A stretch of DNA of 64,000 nt from an uncultured Flavobacteriaceae bacterium (GTDB taxonomy: Bacteria > Bacteroidota > Bacteroidia > Flavobacteriales > Flavobacteriaceae): assembly GCA_947501845.1 (NCBI GenBank), contig CANMXP010000005.1, positions 1-64,000 of the forward strand, given 5' to 3'. The position numbers and the translations under genes were made by a program. Below the pieces are notes generated by a model that worked only from the letters and a program-made list of their open reading frames with translations, made no database searches and was not told where the DNA came from. Shown here piece by piece: positions 1 to 8,622 of this stretch (positions within the stretch are counted from its first letter, which is position 1; each line of letters opens with the position of its first letter).

Positions 1-261
1 GCGCTTGTCATAGTTTACTTTATTTCCTTTCTCTTTCTTAAATTTATAAAAAACAAATCTAAAGGAGCGTAGTCGAAGGGCTCAATCCCTAACGCTTGTA
101 TTTACTACTAACGTTTTATAGTCTAAATTTTTAGATTTTGAAGAGTTTCGTTTAACGTTTAGTATAAGAGCAGTAATAGATTAAACATATTTACTTTTCT
201 GATAGTAAGATACTAAATAAGAATAATAGTGTTCGAGTTTGCATCTGGATTGCTATTACTT
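1..261. other. window edge without a recognisable gene
   Basis: This AT-rich stretch holds no convincing reading frame on either strand. Around 66-80 it carries a short piece (gagcgtagtcgaaggg) that resembles scattered intergenic repeats common in Flavobacteriaceae. It lies downstream of the SDR gene on the minus strand. I could not identify a terminator. Confidence 0.4.
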
Positions 262-1137
262 TTATACAATATTGTAAGGCGTTTTTATTTTGGATTGAAT
301 TAATCTTTTACTAATATCCCAAACCTTTTTAGCTGTCTCTTCATTAGTTGCCCAAGGTTTGGGCTGTTTCTCTTTACAATTTCTGAAATTTTTACCTGAA
401 ATTCCTTCAACTTCAGAAGATGAGCACAAATAGATAGATGTTTTGGCTCCTTTTTCAGGTGATTGTAGAAATAATTTCATAAGAGGAGAAATTATTTTAC
501 CAAATAGCCCATTTTGAGAGCCTAAGTTAGTCCCTACTTCTCCTGGATCAACAGAATTTACGGTTATATCACTACTCTTTAAAGCCTTTGCTAATTCGTA
601 AGTAAAAAGAATATTTGCTAGTTTTGAATGACTATATACTTTCAATGATTTAAAACCATTTTCAAAACTTAAGTCATCAAAGTTTATGTTTTTTATAAGC
701 ATATGTGCTCCTGATGCTACATTTATAATTCGGGCAGGACTACTAGATTTTATTCGTTCAAGTAACAAATTAGTTAATAAAAAGTGGGAAAGATGGTTGA
801 CAGCAAACATTTCTTCATAACCATCTATACTAAGCTTTCTAGTTGTATTATAAACACCAGCGTTATTTAAAAGGATGTGTAAAGGTTTTTTATGGCTCAA
901 GAATGTTTGAGCTATTTTGATAACTTCCATCAATGATGACAAATTTCCTACTATTAAATGAATGTTTTGATTTCCTGTTTCTGATTTTATATTCTGTAAA
1001 GTTTTCTTTCCTTTTTGAGAATTGCGACCAACTAAATATAATTCAGCTCCCATTTTAGCTAGAGCTTTTGCGGAAGCTAATCCTATTCCACTAGTTGCTC
1101 CTGTTATAAGGGCAATCTTATTTGTTAAATTTCCCAT
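262..1137 (-). CDS. SDR family NAD(P)-dependent oxidoreductase
   Basis: This is a 291-aa short-chain dehydrogenase/reductase of the classical Rossmann type. The nucleotide-binding motif TGATSGIG is at residues 12-19 and NNAG at 91-94. The catalytic set N114, S142, Y168 and K172 (YSHSK) is complete, so the enzyme should be active. The layout and the WxxS-like C-terminal region resemble retinol-dehydrogenase/WW-oxidoreductase-like SDRs, but the substrate cannot be read from the sequence. It has no signal peptide, so it should be cytosolic. It starts 9 bp after the DUF6326 gene on the same strand and the two are probably co-transcribed, with the Crp/Fnr-type regulator next upstream. Family is sure; substrate is unknown. 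Confidence 0.93.
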   Translation of the reverse strand: MGNLTNKIALITGATSGIGLASAKALAKMGAELYLVGRNSQKGKKTLQNIKSETGNQNIHLIVGNLSSLMEVIKIAQTFLSHKKPLHILLNNAGVYNTTRKLSIDGYEEMFAVNHLSHFLLTNLLLERIKSSSPARIINVASGAHMLIKNINFDDLSFENGFKSLKVYSHSKLANILFTYELAKALKSSDITVNSVDPGEVGTNLGSQNGLFGKIISPLMKLFLQSPEKGAKTSIYLCSSSEVEGISGKNFRNCKEKQPKPWATNEETAKKVWDISKRLIQSKIKTPYNIV

Positions 1138-1146
1138 CCTTGTTTT

Positions 1147-1530
1147 TTATTTATTAATATTAAAAACTCTTTTACTTCTCCAAGTAAAAATTACAATTGT
1201 CAATAATCCAAACGTAGTTGTAATAAGAAAAAAGATATCATCTAAATCCTTGGGCAGATTCATAAAGAGTGTAATAGTAGATAAAAGTGCTATGCTAATA
1301 TTTAACCACTTGTTGATTTTATATGGTAGAAATTGTGAAAGTATTATCATTAAAATAGGAGCCTCAAGTAGAATACCACCAATTAACATAAGCTCTTCAG
1401 TAATTTTATTACCATTTACCATTCCGCTTTGCATCTCTTCAAGTAAACCAGGTCTAAACAGATCGTGAATATCCTTAACGATTATATTAAGTAATATAAA
1501 CACCCATAAAAAAGAGAGTTTTGTTCTCAT
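1147..1530 (-). CDS. DUF6326-like four-helix membrane protein
   Basis: A 127-aa integral membrane protein with about four hydrophobic segments, near residues 5-18, 45-65, 72-90 and 98-116. The pattern of an N-terminal LSFLWVFILLN helix, then a short soluble stretch with DLFRPGLLEE and a helix starting ILLEAPILM, matches what I remember of the DUF6326 family. No catalytic motif is visible and its function is unknown. It lies between a Crp/Fnr-type regulator and an SDR gene, all on the minus strand with short gaps. That suggests one transcription unit that the regulator may control. Confidence 0.75.
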   Translation of the reverse strand: MRTKLSFLWVFILLNIIVKDIHDLFRPGLLEEMQSGMVNGNKITEELMLIGGILLEAPILMIILSQFLPYKINKWLNISIALLSTITLFMNLPKDLDDIFFLITTTFGLLTIVIFTWRSKRVFNINK

Positions 1531-1623
1531 ATAAAATATATTTTTAGTGAGCTACAAAATTATTCTTCTCAAAATCGGAATTCATTCACCCAAGTTAACT
1601 TCGATGATAATGATAAATAAAAG

Positions 1624-2208
1624 TCAAGTAATTATTTTTTGGTGAGTAAGTCGTTTACGTATTCTGCTTAAAGATTGGGGTTTTATTCCTAGATAACTTG
1701 CCAAGTGGTATTGGGGAATTCTCTTAAACAAATTAGGCTTGGACTTTCTTAATTCTAAATAATATTCTTCTGGTGAGAGGTTTCTAAATTTATCTGCTGA
1801 AATTAATTGATTAGTGGTAAAATCATCACTAATTTTTCTGTAAATCGGAATAAATTGTGGATAAGTTTTTAAAAAATGCTCTGTTCGTTCGGTTCTTCCT
1901 ATCGAAAACAAACAATCTTCAAGACATTCAATATAATATTCCGAAGGTTGTTTTTTTATATAACTAACAGGAACAATTGGGTCATATTCTAAAAAAAAAT
2001 CTGTGTTTTTTTCTTCCCCATCGATTAAGAAATAGCTACGAACACAACCTTTTAAAACAAGGTAACTTTCCTTGGCATATTCACCTTCTCTTAATAAAAC
2101 TGTTCCTTTTTTGTAGTTTTTAATTAAACAGTTTTCTTCAATAATTCTAATTTCATCTTTGTCTAGAGAAGTATATTGAGAAAAATATTTTATTAAAAGT
2201 TTACTCAT
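1624..2208 (-). CDS. Crp/Fnr family transcriptional regulator
   Basis: A 194-aa regulator with an N-terminal cyclic-nucleotide-binding beta-roll (about residues 20-110; KGTVLLREGEYAKESYLVLKG is the typical core) and a C-terminal helix-turn-helix (about 150-185; LASYLGIKPQSLSRIRK). This is the short form common in Bacteroidota. The usual cAMP-contacting arginine/serine signature (RS/T-A) is absent, so it may not bind cAMP. I placed the start at MSKLLIKYF. A longer frame begins nine codons earlier at 2235, but family members begin near this Met. The next two genes on the strand (DUF6326 and SDR) are plausible targets. The effector is unknown. Confidence 0.88.
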   Translation of the reverse strand: MSKLLIKYFSQYTSLDKDEIRIIEENCLIKNYKKGTVLLREGEYAKESYLVLKGCVRSYFLIDGEEKNTDFFLEYDPIVPVSYIKKQPSEYYIECLEDCLFSIGRTERTEHFLKTYPQFIPIYRKISDDFTTNQLISADKFRNLSPEEYYLELRKSKPNLFKRIPQYHLASYLGIKPQSLSRIRKRLTHQKIIT

Positions 2209-2346
2209 AATTTTTTCACTCTGGAGTCTCCACAATGTAAAGATAAAATTCCATTATTAAACGAATTTCGGCAATTTTTCTGATAAAGTCAAGTTGTTGG
2301 TATGAGGTTACAGAGATGAGTCATCTCTTGGTAAAAACCTCTAAAA

Positions 2347-2376
2347 ATTGTGTTTTTCAATCGTATACTTATTTTG
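2347..2376 (+). promoter_or_regulatory. candidate promoter of the aconitase gene
   Basis: An ATTG element at 2347-2350 is followed after 18 bp by TTATTTTG (2369-2376). This is close to the Bacteroidota sigma-ABfr consensus (TTTG, about 19 bp, TAnnTTTG), with a mismatch in the -7 box. Transcription would begin about 40 bp before the start codon at 2427. Confidence 0.35.
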
Positions 2377-2426
2377 TATCTTGGTAGACACTTAAGTAAG
2401 AAACAAAAAACTAATAATATAAAGCT

Positions 2427-4694
2427 ATGACATTTGATATTGATATGATAAAAGGGGTTTACGCGAGAATGAAAGAGCGTGTAGATGCTGCCCGAGAAAT
2501 TGTTGGAAAACCACTAACACTTTCTGAAAAAATATTGTACAATCACCTATGGGATGGTATACCAACTAAAGCCTTTGAAAGAGGGAAGGATTATGTAGAT
2601 TTTGCACCCGATAGAATTGCATGTCAAGATGCCACAGCACAAATGGCCTTATTACAGTTTATGCAAGCTGGAAAGACTAAAGTGGCAGTACCAACTACGG
2701 TACATTGCGACCATTTAATTCAAGCTAAAGAAGGAGCGGCTACCGATTTAAAGCATGCTAATAATGTGAGCAGCGAGGTTTTTAATTTCTTGGAATCTGT
2801 TTCAAATAAATATGGTATTGGGTTTTGGAAACCTGGTGCAGGTATTATTCACCAAGTGGTTTTAGAAAATTATGCTTTTCCGGGAGGGATGATGATTGGA
2901 ACCGATTCACATACAGTAAATGCTGGTGGATTAGGAATGGTTGCTATTGGTGTTGGAGGCGCAGATGCTGTTGATGTTATGGCTGGAATGGCTTGGGAGC
3001 TTAAATTTCCTAAACTAATAGGGGTGAAGTTAACAGGCAAATTATCTGGTTGGACAGCACCAAAAGATGTGATTTTAAAAGTAGCTGAAATACTTACCGT
3101 AAAAGGAGGAACTGGTGCTATTGTAGAATATTTTGGTCCAGGAGCAATAGCGATGTCTTGTACTGGTAAAGGAACTATTTGTAATATGGGAGCAGAAATT
3201 GGAGCAACCACATCTACTTTTGGTTATGACGATTCTATGGAGCGCTATTTACGTGCTACAGATAGAGAAGGTATTGCAGATGCTGCTAATGAAGTAAAAG
3301 ACTATTTAACGGCAGATACCGAAGTATATGGAAACCCAGAGCAGTATTTCGATCAGGTTATTGAAATTAATTTATCAGAATTGGGCCCATTATTAAACGG
3401 GCCATTTACTCCAGATTTATCGACAGAAGTTGGTTCAGCAATGACTGAAAAAGCTAAAGCCAACGACTGGCCAATAAAAGTAGAGTGGGGATTGATTGGT
3501 TCTTGTACCAATTCATCTTATGAAGATTTATCAAGGGCATCATCCATTGCACAACAAGCTTTAGATAAAGGTTTAAAAACAAAAGCAGAGTTTGGTATCA
3601 ACCCTGGTTCTGAACAAGTAAGATACACAGCAGAACGTGATGGTATCCTTGAGGTATTTGAAAAATTAGATGCTAAAATCTTTACGAATGCTTGTGGACC
3701 ATGTATTGGGCAATGGGCTAGATATTCAGATCCTAAGAATGCACCGAAAAATAGTATCGTTCACTCTTTCAATAGAAACTTTGCAAAGCGTGCCGATGGA
3801 AATCCGAATACACACGCTTTTGTAGCTTCTCCTGAATTAACTGCTGCAATTACTATTGCGGGGCGTTTGGATTTTAATCCGTTAAAAGATAAGCTAATCA
3901 ATGAAAATGGAGAAGAAGTGATGTTGGATGAGCCAACAGGTTGGGAGTTACCCCCAAAAGGCTTTGATGTAAAAGATAATGGCTATTTAGCACCAGAAGT
4001 AGATGGTAGTCATATACAGGTATCTGTAAAAGATAATTCTGAGCGTTTACAATTATTAACACCATTTGTACCGCTAGGAGACACCATTACAGGAGCTAAA
4101 TTGTTAATTAAAGCATTTGGTAAATGTACTACAGACCATATCTCTATGGCTGGACCATGGTTACGCTTTAGAGGGCATTTAGATAATATTGCAAATAATA
4201 CGCTCATAGGTGCGGTGAATGCCTTCAATCAAAAAACAAACTTTGTTAAAAACCAATTAACAGGTGATTATGGGGGCGTACCAGATGTACAACGGGCATA
4301 TAAAAAGGAAGGCATAAAAACAATAGTTGTAGGAGACCATAACTACGGGGAAGGATCTTCTCGTGAGCATGCTGCTATGCAGCCTAGACATTTAGGTGTT
4401 GCAGCAGTAATAGTAAGGTCTTTTGCACGTATACACGAAACAAACCTTAAAAAACAAGGTATGCTAGGGTTAACGTTTGCTAATGAAACCGATTACGATT
4501 TAATCCAAGAAGATGATACGTTTAACTTCACAGATTTAAATGAATTTACTCCTGGTAAACAATTAACACTTGAGGCTGTCCATACAAATGGAAGTAAAGA
4601 TATTATTATGCTTAATCATACCTATAACCAATCTCAGATTGAGTGGTATAAAGAAGGATCGGCATTAAATTTAATTAAAAAGCAAAACGCTTAA
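2427..4694 (+). CDS. acn: aconitate hydratase (mitochondrial-type)
   Basis: A 755-aa aconitase that isomerises citrate to isocitrate through cis-aconitate in the TCA cycle, in the cytosol. Three cysteines that should ligate the [4Fe-4S] cluster are in place: C360 in GSCTNSS, and C423 and C426 in ACGPCIGQ. Substrate-binding signatures are also present, including GTDSHT near residue 158 and GSSREHAA near 645. The catalytic domains 1-3 fill about residues 1-510 and the swivel domain about 560-755. Length and motif layout fit the mitochondrial-type family rather than AcnB. It stands alone on the plus strand and faces the YtxH-like gene, with a strong palindrome between them. Confidence 0.97.
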   Translation: MTFDIDMIKGVYARMKERVDAAREIVGKPLTLSEKILYNHLWDGIPTKAFERGKDYVDFAPDRIACQDATAQMALLQFMQAGKTKVAVPTTVHCDHLIQAKEGAATDLKHANNVSSEVFNFLESVSNKYGIGFWKPGAGIIHQVVLENYAFPGGMMIGTDSHTVNAGGLGMVAIGVGGADAVDVMAGMAWELKFPKLIGVKLTGKLSGWTAPKDVILKVAEILTVKGGTGAIVEYFGPGAIAMSCTGKGTICNMGAEIGATTSTFGYDDSMERYLRATDREGIADAANEVKDYLTADTEVYGNPEQYFDQVIEINLSELGPLLNGPFTPDLSTEVGSAMTEKAKANDWPIKVEWGLIGSCTNSSYEDLSRASSIAQQALDKGLKTKAEFGINPGSEQVRYTAERDGILEVFEKLDAKIFTNACGPCIGQWARYSDPKNAPKNSIVHSFNRNFAKRADGNPNTHAFVASPELTAAITIAGRLDFNPLKDKLINENGEEVMLDEPTGWELPPKGFDVKDNGYLAPEVDGSHIQVSVKDNSERLQLLTPFVPLGDTITGAKLLIKAFGKCTTDHISMAGPWLRFRGHLDNIANNTLIGAVNAFNQKTNFVKNQLTGDYGGVPDVQRAYKKEGIKTIVVGDHNYGEGSSREHAAMQPRHLGVAAVIVRSFARIHETNLKKQGMLGLTFANETDYDLIQEDDTFNFTDLNEFTPGKQLTLEAVHTNGSKDIIMLNHTYNQSQIEWYKEGSALNLIKKQNA

Positions 4695-4712
4695 TTTAGA
4701 TACGATGTATTT

Positions 4713-4745
4713 AGGCCTGTCAGGTTTTTAAAACCTGACAGGCCT
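4713..4745. terminator. 16-bp perfect palindrome between convergent genes
   Basis: Two 16-base arms (4713-4728 and 4730-4745, beginning AGGCCTGTCAGG) pair perfectly around a single base. The T-run is inside the arm and not after it, so this is not a textbook intrinsic terminator. Its position between the stop codons of the aconitase and YtxH-like genes still suggests bidirectional termination. The CCTGTCAGGTTTT core resembles intergenic hairpins that recur in Flavobacteriaceae genomes, so it could also be a dispersed repeat. Confidence 0.7.
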
Positions 4746-4751
4746 TTAACT

Positions 4752-5072
4752 TTAACTAGTTTGCTGTAATGTTTTATTCTTTTCTTTTAGTATAGCCAAT
4801 TGTTTTTCTAAAAACGTAATGGCTTGCTCAGTTTTATGACTTGCCTTAGCAGTAAAGTCTTTTAAATTTTCCTTAAATTTATCCTTGCCAGATTGAGCTG
4901 CTTTGGATACATCTTCTTTTACTTCCGTAAAATCTTTAGTTATTTGGTCTTTTATGCAGTTGCCTTCTTTTTTAAGCTTATCTCTGGTTATTTTACCTTT
5001 TTCGGGCGCTAACAGCACACCTATTCCAGCACCAACTAATAGGCCTAAAACTAATGTTCCTTTATTAATCAT
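4752..5072 (-). CDS. YtxH domain-containing protein
   Basis: A 106-aa small protein. The N-terminus has one hydrophobic, glycine-rich helix (GTLVLGLLVGAGIGVLLAPEKG, residues 5-26), which is the YtxH signature. A lysine-rich amphipathic, probably coiled-coil tail follows (30-106). This family is often labelled gas-vesicle protein, but that name is inherited; members are usually stress-related membrane-anchored proteins of unknown role. It is a single gene facing aconitase, with two perfect hairpins upstream (5115-5147). I infer a membrane-anchored, stress-responsive protein. Confidence 0.85.
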   Translation of the reverse strand: MINKGTLVLGLLVGAGIGVLLAPEKGKITRDKLKKEGNCIKDQITKDFTEVKEDVSKAAQSGKDKFKENLKDFTAKASHKTEQAITFLEKQLAILKEKNKTLQQTS

Positions 5073-5399
5073 TTGCTTTTTCTTTTAAATATTAAACGTG
5101 TTTTACTTAATAAGTAGTGAAAATCACTAATTTGTTACAAACAAATTCAGTGCCAGCTATTTATGATAGCTATTAAAGTGTTAAAAAGGTTTTTTTTTGG
5201 TACCCCAATTTTGTCATTCTATATATACAGATCATAATAACGTTGTGTTTACTAATGTAATTTCTATATATAAAGTAGTTATGGGTTTGGGGTGTAACCC
5301 AAGTTTTTGTTTTGAATTTTTAGATAAATATTAATGAGCATACTTAGACTGGTTTAAATTAAAATATAAAAAGCAATTGGTTTTTAAGTCAAGTGTCTC
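5073..5399. other. intergenic region with two adjacent perfect hairpins
   Basis: No gene is visible. Upstream of the YtxH-like gene there are two abutting perfect inverted repeats: TAGTGA-aaa-TCACTA (5115-5129) and AATTTGTT-aca-AACAAATT (5129-5147). They may be operator sites or 5'-UTR hairpins of that gene. The rest is AT-rich, with no clear terminator for the gene that ends at 5400. Confidence 0.5.
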
Positions 5400-7517
5400 T
5401 TAACCTTTTTTAATCAGTTTCTTAATACCAATTACTGAATTGCTGTTCTTTATTTTAACAATGTAAATACCAGACGGAAGGTTTTTAGTATTTATGATAC
5501 TTTTATCTTTAATACTGGATGATTGCATAACAATTTTTCCAAAAACATCAATAATGCTAACATGATTCTCAGCACCATTTAAACCTGACAATGTTATAAA
5601 TTCATCTGAAGGGTTTGGATACATTGATATTTTTTGCTCATCTAAGTTGGTTTTATTAATAGATAAAGAACCACTGTGGGTTAATTCAATTATTCCCCAG
5701 AAAGAATCGAAAGTGCCAATATTTAACGTTATTAAACCAGAGTTATCGGTTTCTAGTACCAAATCTAAAGAAGTTTTATTTGGTCTATGTAGTTTAGCTC
5801 CCGTTATAGTATTAGGAAATGTAGCTTCAGGTATTTTTATAGAAATATTATTATGTGTTTGAGCCTCGTCATCACTAGAGTTATATTTACGATTAAGCAG
5901 ATGAAGTGCATAAGGCGCTGCATCACTTTTAGAAGATTTTCTTGGTAAAGCAGATATAAGGTTGTTACTAACTGTGTTACCGCTTAGTACATCTATTTTC
6001 CAGGAAAGACGTTGTGTTATTGCATTGGGAGTGTTAATAGAAACTACTTTAGCTCCAGCACTATTCAAAATTGTATTCTGAGCTGTTGTAAAGTATTGTC
6101 CATCGTTATCGGTAACAATAGCATCATACGGTTCTAACTGTTCTGTAGTTGGCGCAATTGGTCGGTCAGGGTCACCAAAAATCTTCAGATCAAATGAAAT
6201 ATTATCTTCTACAAGATTCTGTAAAGTTTGACGAGCAGTGAGGCTTCCATCCATACCAGAATCAAGTAGCGATGCATAGACAGAATAGGCAAGCGCTACA
6301 TTTGAAACAGCCTTGTAATCGTCAAGTAATTCGCTATTGTCATGAACGAACTCATACAAATCTGCATAGACTTGCCATCCTGGACTCCATACAGGATATC
6401 CTCCACCAAGCCATATGTTTTCTGGTATAGTAAAAACGGAACCCATGGCATAGGCTTGTGCTATCCATCCACGAGCCTGATGTGGGGCACTTCTATCATA
6501 TAATGCTGCAAATGCATCTGGATAGGGAAAATAGATCAAGGTTTTATCTAATGCTTCAGCGGCTTTAAAGTGTAACATTGGTCTAAACGGAGGACTTGTA
6601 TTGGCATCGTGAGCATGAAAAAATTCACCAGCTAAATAGGTCTGTCTTTCAGAAAAAATAAAACCGCGAGGCTCAATAAGGTTGGTTGTGGCACCTATTG
6701 CAATGCCTGGCCTTTTTGTGTCAATGTATTCGAACAATTCATCCATAACATTATTCAATGCCTGACGTTGAAAGTAGACAAAATCGTGGTATAAAGGAAT
6801 GTTTCCAGCAATACTAAGTGCTTGTTGTTTATAACTATTAAGTGTGTAGCCTTTACCAATTAAGAAATTACGATAATTGAAATTATCAATATCATTGATG
6901 TCTAAAGCGCTTAGCTCAGCTGTAGTATATTTATTTTTGAGATATTCCCTGAAGTTATTCATCGAATGCACAGAAAAATCGCCACCCAACCAATGCAAAG
7001 TTCGGGAAGCAGAAGTTTGAGAATCGATCATCAGATGCGTAATCGGAGCAAGATCTATTCGATCAACCTGATACTTCAACCATTCCAAAAACTCGGGACC
7101 ATGATGACTCTGCCAACTATGGGCATGTCCATTGTGTATTGTACCTGTCCAAAGGATATTATTACCATTCAGATCCTGTGCCCAGTATGACCCAGGATCA
7201 TTCATAAAGTCTATCATCCATTTCCAACCCCAATCAAACTCAAGACGCCCAAAAAAATATTCACCGTTTGATACGCGGTTCTCTACATCTGCAGCCCAGT
7301 TATTCATGTCTACATCTGAGCTAATACCATTATGTAGCATATGTCCCCAGAAAATGCCATCTGCTTTATATTTATCATAATTAAAGGATGTAGCGCTAGA
7401 TTTCTGAGTAAACAGAATCATAGATTTTTTAATAGGTGCATTTTGCGCATTTATATTTAATGAAAAGAATGTTATAAGAAAAAAGATAACTCTGTAGACG
7501 GGAAGAGAATTTTTCAT
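5400..7517 (-). CDS. T9SS-exported protein with a GH42-like layout
   Basis: A 705-aa secreted protein. It has a signal peptide (residues 1-24, ending NINA), a large aromatic-rich domain (about 30-420) and a Rossmann-like segment with LEPYDAIVTDNDGQ (about 455-510). A beta-rich domain and a T9SS type A sorting tail (about 635-705; MYPNPSDEF and GIYIVKI) follow. The order WQSHHGPEFLEWLKYQ, NNFREYLKNKY, then DFVYFQRQALNNVMDEL and a PGIAIGATTN strand recalls the (beta/alpha)8 barrel and trimerisation domains of GH42-type beta-galactosidases. The usual Asn-Glu acid/base pair is not visible; MIDSQTS occupies that position. I therefore call it GH-like, and its substrate is unknown. It stands alone, divergent from mazG. 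Confidence 0.75.
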   Translation of the reverse strand: MKNSLPVYRVIFFLITFFSLNINAQNAPIKKSMILFTQKSSATSFNYDKYKADGIFWGHMLHNGISSDVDMNNWAADVENRVSNGEYFFGRLEFDWGWKWMIDFMNDPGSYWAQDLNGNNILWTGTIHNGHAHSWQSHHGPEFLEWLKYQVDRIDLAPITHLMIDSQTSASRTLHWLGGDFSVHSMNNFREYLKNKYTTAELSALDINDIDNFNYRNFLIGKGYTLNSYKQQALSIAGNIPLYHDFVYFQRQALNNVMDELFEYIDTKRPGIAIGATTNLIEPRGFIFSERQTYLAGEFFHAHDANTSPPFRPMLHFKAAEALDKTLIYFPYPDAFAALYDRSAPHQARGWIAQAYAMGSVFTIPENIWLGGGYPVWSPGWQVYADLYEFVHDNSELLDDYKAVSNVALAYSVYASLLDSGMDGSLTARQTLQNLVEDNISFDLKIFGDPDRPIAPTTEQLEPYDAIVTDNDGQYFTTAQNTILNSAGAKVVSINTPNAITQRLSWKIDVLSGNTVSNNLISALPRKSSKSDAAPYALHLLNRKYNSSDDEAQTHNNISIKIPEATFPNTITGAKLHRPNKTSLDLVLETDNSGLITLNIGTFDSFWGIIELTHSGSLSINKTNLDEQKISMYPNPSDEFITLSGLNGAENHVSIIDVFGKIVMQSSSIKDKSIINTKNLPSGIYIVKIKNSNSVIGIKKLIKKG

Positions 7518-7731
7518 AGCAATATTAATTTGGTTACAAGTTAATTAAAAAAATGAATATAGCATAAGTTGGTTTATGTTTAGTGTTTGTGAATCAGAAA
7601 GATACCTGTATTGAGCTTTGCGTTTTGAGCTAAATGATACTTCTGTTTTTTATTTTTAAATGGACCAAAATTTTAAAATTTTAATTTCTTTTCTAGACTA
7701 TCAAAATTGTATTTTTACAAAAACTAAAAAG

Positions 7732-8505
7732 ATGAATTCCAGACAAGACCAGCTTAAAGCTTTTGATAGATTGTTAACCATTATGGATGAATTGAGAGAG
7801 CAGTGTCCTTGGGACAAAAAGCAAACCATGGAGACATTACGTCATTTAACCATTGAGGAAACCTACGAACTTGGAGATGCTATTTTAGATAATGATCTGG
7901 ATGAAATAAAAAAAGAGTTGGGAGATGTATTACTGCACATTGTTTTTTATTCGAAAATAGGGAGTGAAACAAATGATTTTGATATTGCCGATGTTTGTCA
8001 TAGTATTTGTGAGAAGTTAATTAGCAGACATCCACATATTTATGGTGATGTCAAGGTGGAGGATGAAGAAGACGTAAAACGAAACTGGGAAAATTTAAAA
8101 CTTAAAGAAGGCAAAAAAAGTGTTTTAGAAGGTGTGCCTAAAAGTTTGCCTGCATTGGTAAAAGCAAATAGAATACAAGAAAAAGTAGCAGGCGTTGGTT
8201 TCGATTGGGAAGCTCCTAATCAAGTTTGGGAAAAAGTAGAGGAGGAGTTAGCAGAATTTAAAGCTGAAGTGCAATCTGGGAATCAAGATGCCATAGAAAG
8301 CGAATTTGGAGATGTTATGTTCTCCATGGTAAACTATGCTCGGTTTTTGAATGTCAATCCAGAAAATGCATTAGAACGCACTAACAAAAAGTTCTCTAAA
8401 CGTTTTCAATACCTTGAAGAAAAAGCTCAAGCGATTAATAAACCTCTAAAAGATATGTCTTTAGCAGAAATGGATGTTTTTTGGGAAGAAGCAAAGTCGT
8501 TATGA
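7732..8505 (+). CDS. mazG: nucleoside triphosphate pyrophosphohydrolase MazG
   Basis: A 257-aa tandem-domain MazG that hydrolyses (d)NTPs to NMP and pyrophosphate in the cytosol and helps clear abnormal nucleotides. The first domain has CPWDKKQT followed by EETYELGDAI and the ExxE...ExxD metal site (KKELGDVLLH). The second domain repeats the pattern with EEELAEFKAE and ESEFGDVMFS. The frame extends upstream to 7660, but the 24 extra residues are not family-like, so I start at MNSRQDQLKAF (7732). Length matches the family (about 260 aa). It is monocistronic between two exported-protein genes. Confidence 0.96.
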   Translation: MNSRQDQLKAFDRLLTIMDELREQCPWDKKQTMETLRHLTIEETYELGDAILDNDLDEIKKELGDVLLHIVFYSKIGSETNDFDIADVCHSICEKLISRHPHIYGDVKVEDEEDVKRNWENLKLKEGKKSVLEGVPKSLPALVKANRIQEKVAGVGFDWEAPNQVWEKVEEELAEFKAEVQSGNQDAIESEFGDVMFSMVNYARFLNVNPENALERTNKKFSKRFQYLEEKAQAINKPLKDMSLAEMDVFWEEAKSL

Positions 8506-8562
8506 TCTTTAAAAAGAATCATATTAACACTTTATCCTTCTAAATTACCATTTGGTATATAA

Positions 8563-8578
8563 AGTTGATCAATCAACT
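8563..8578. promoter_or_regulatory. candidate operator palindrome
   Basis: The perfect inverted repeat AGTTGA-TCAA-TCAACT lies about 45 bp before the start of the lectin-domain gene. Its position fits a regulator site, but short AT-rich palindromes also occur by chance. Confidence 0.25.
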
Positions 8579-8622
8579 ATTTATTTGTTTAAATTGTATG
8601 GTTTTAATACTCAGCTTTCAAA

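Noticed and set aside
1022-1468. Plus-strand reading frame over the SDR and DUF6326 genes
   Set aside because: It is antisense to two well-supported genes and has no recognisable domain.
4752-5072. Gas-vesicle protein
   Set aside because: The label is inherited for YtxH proteins, and no gas-vesicle genes are present.
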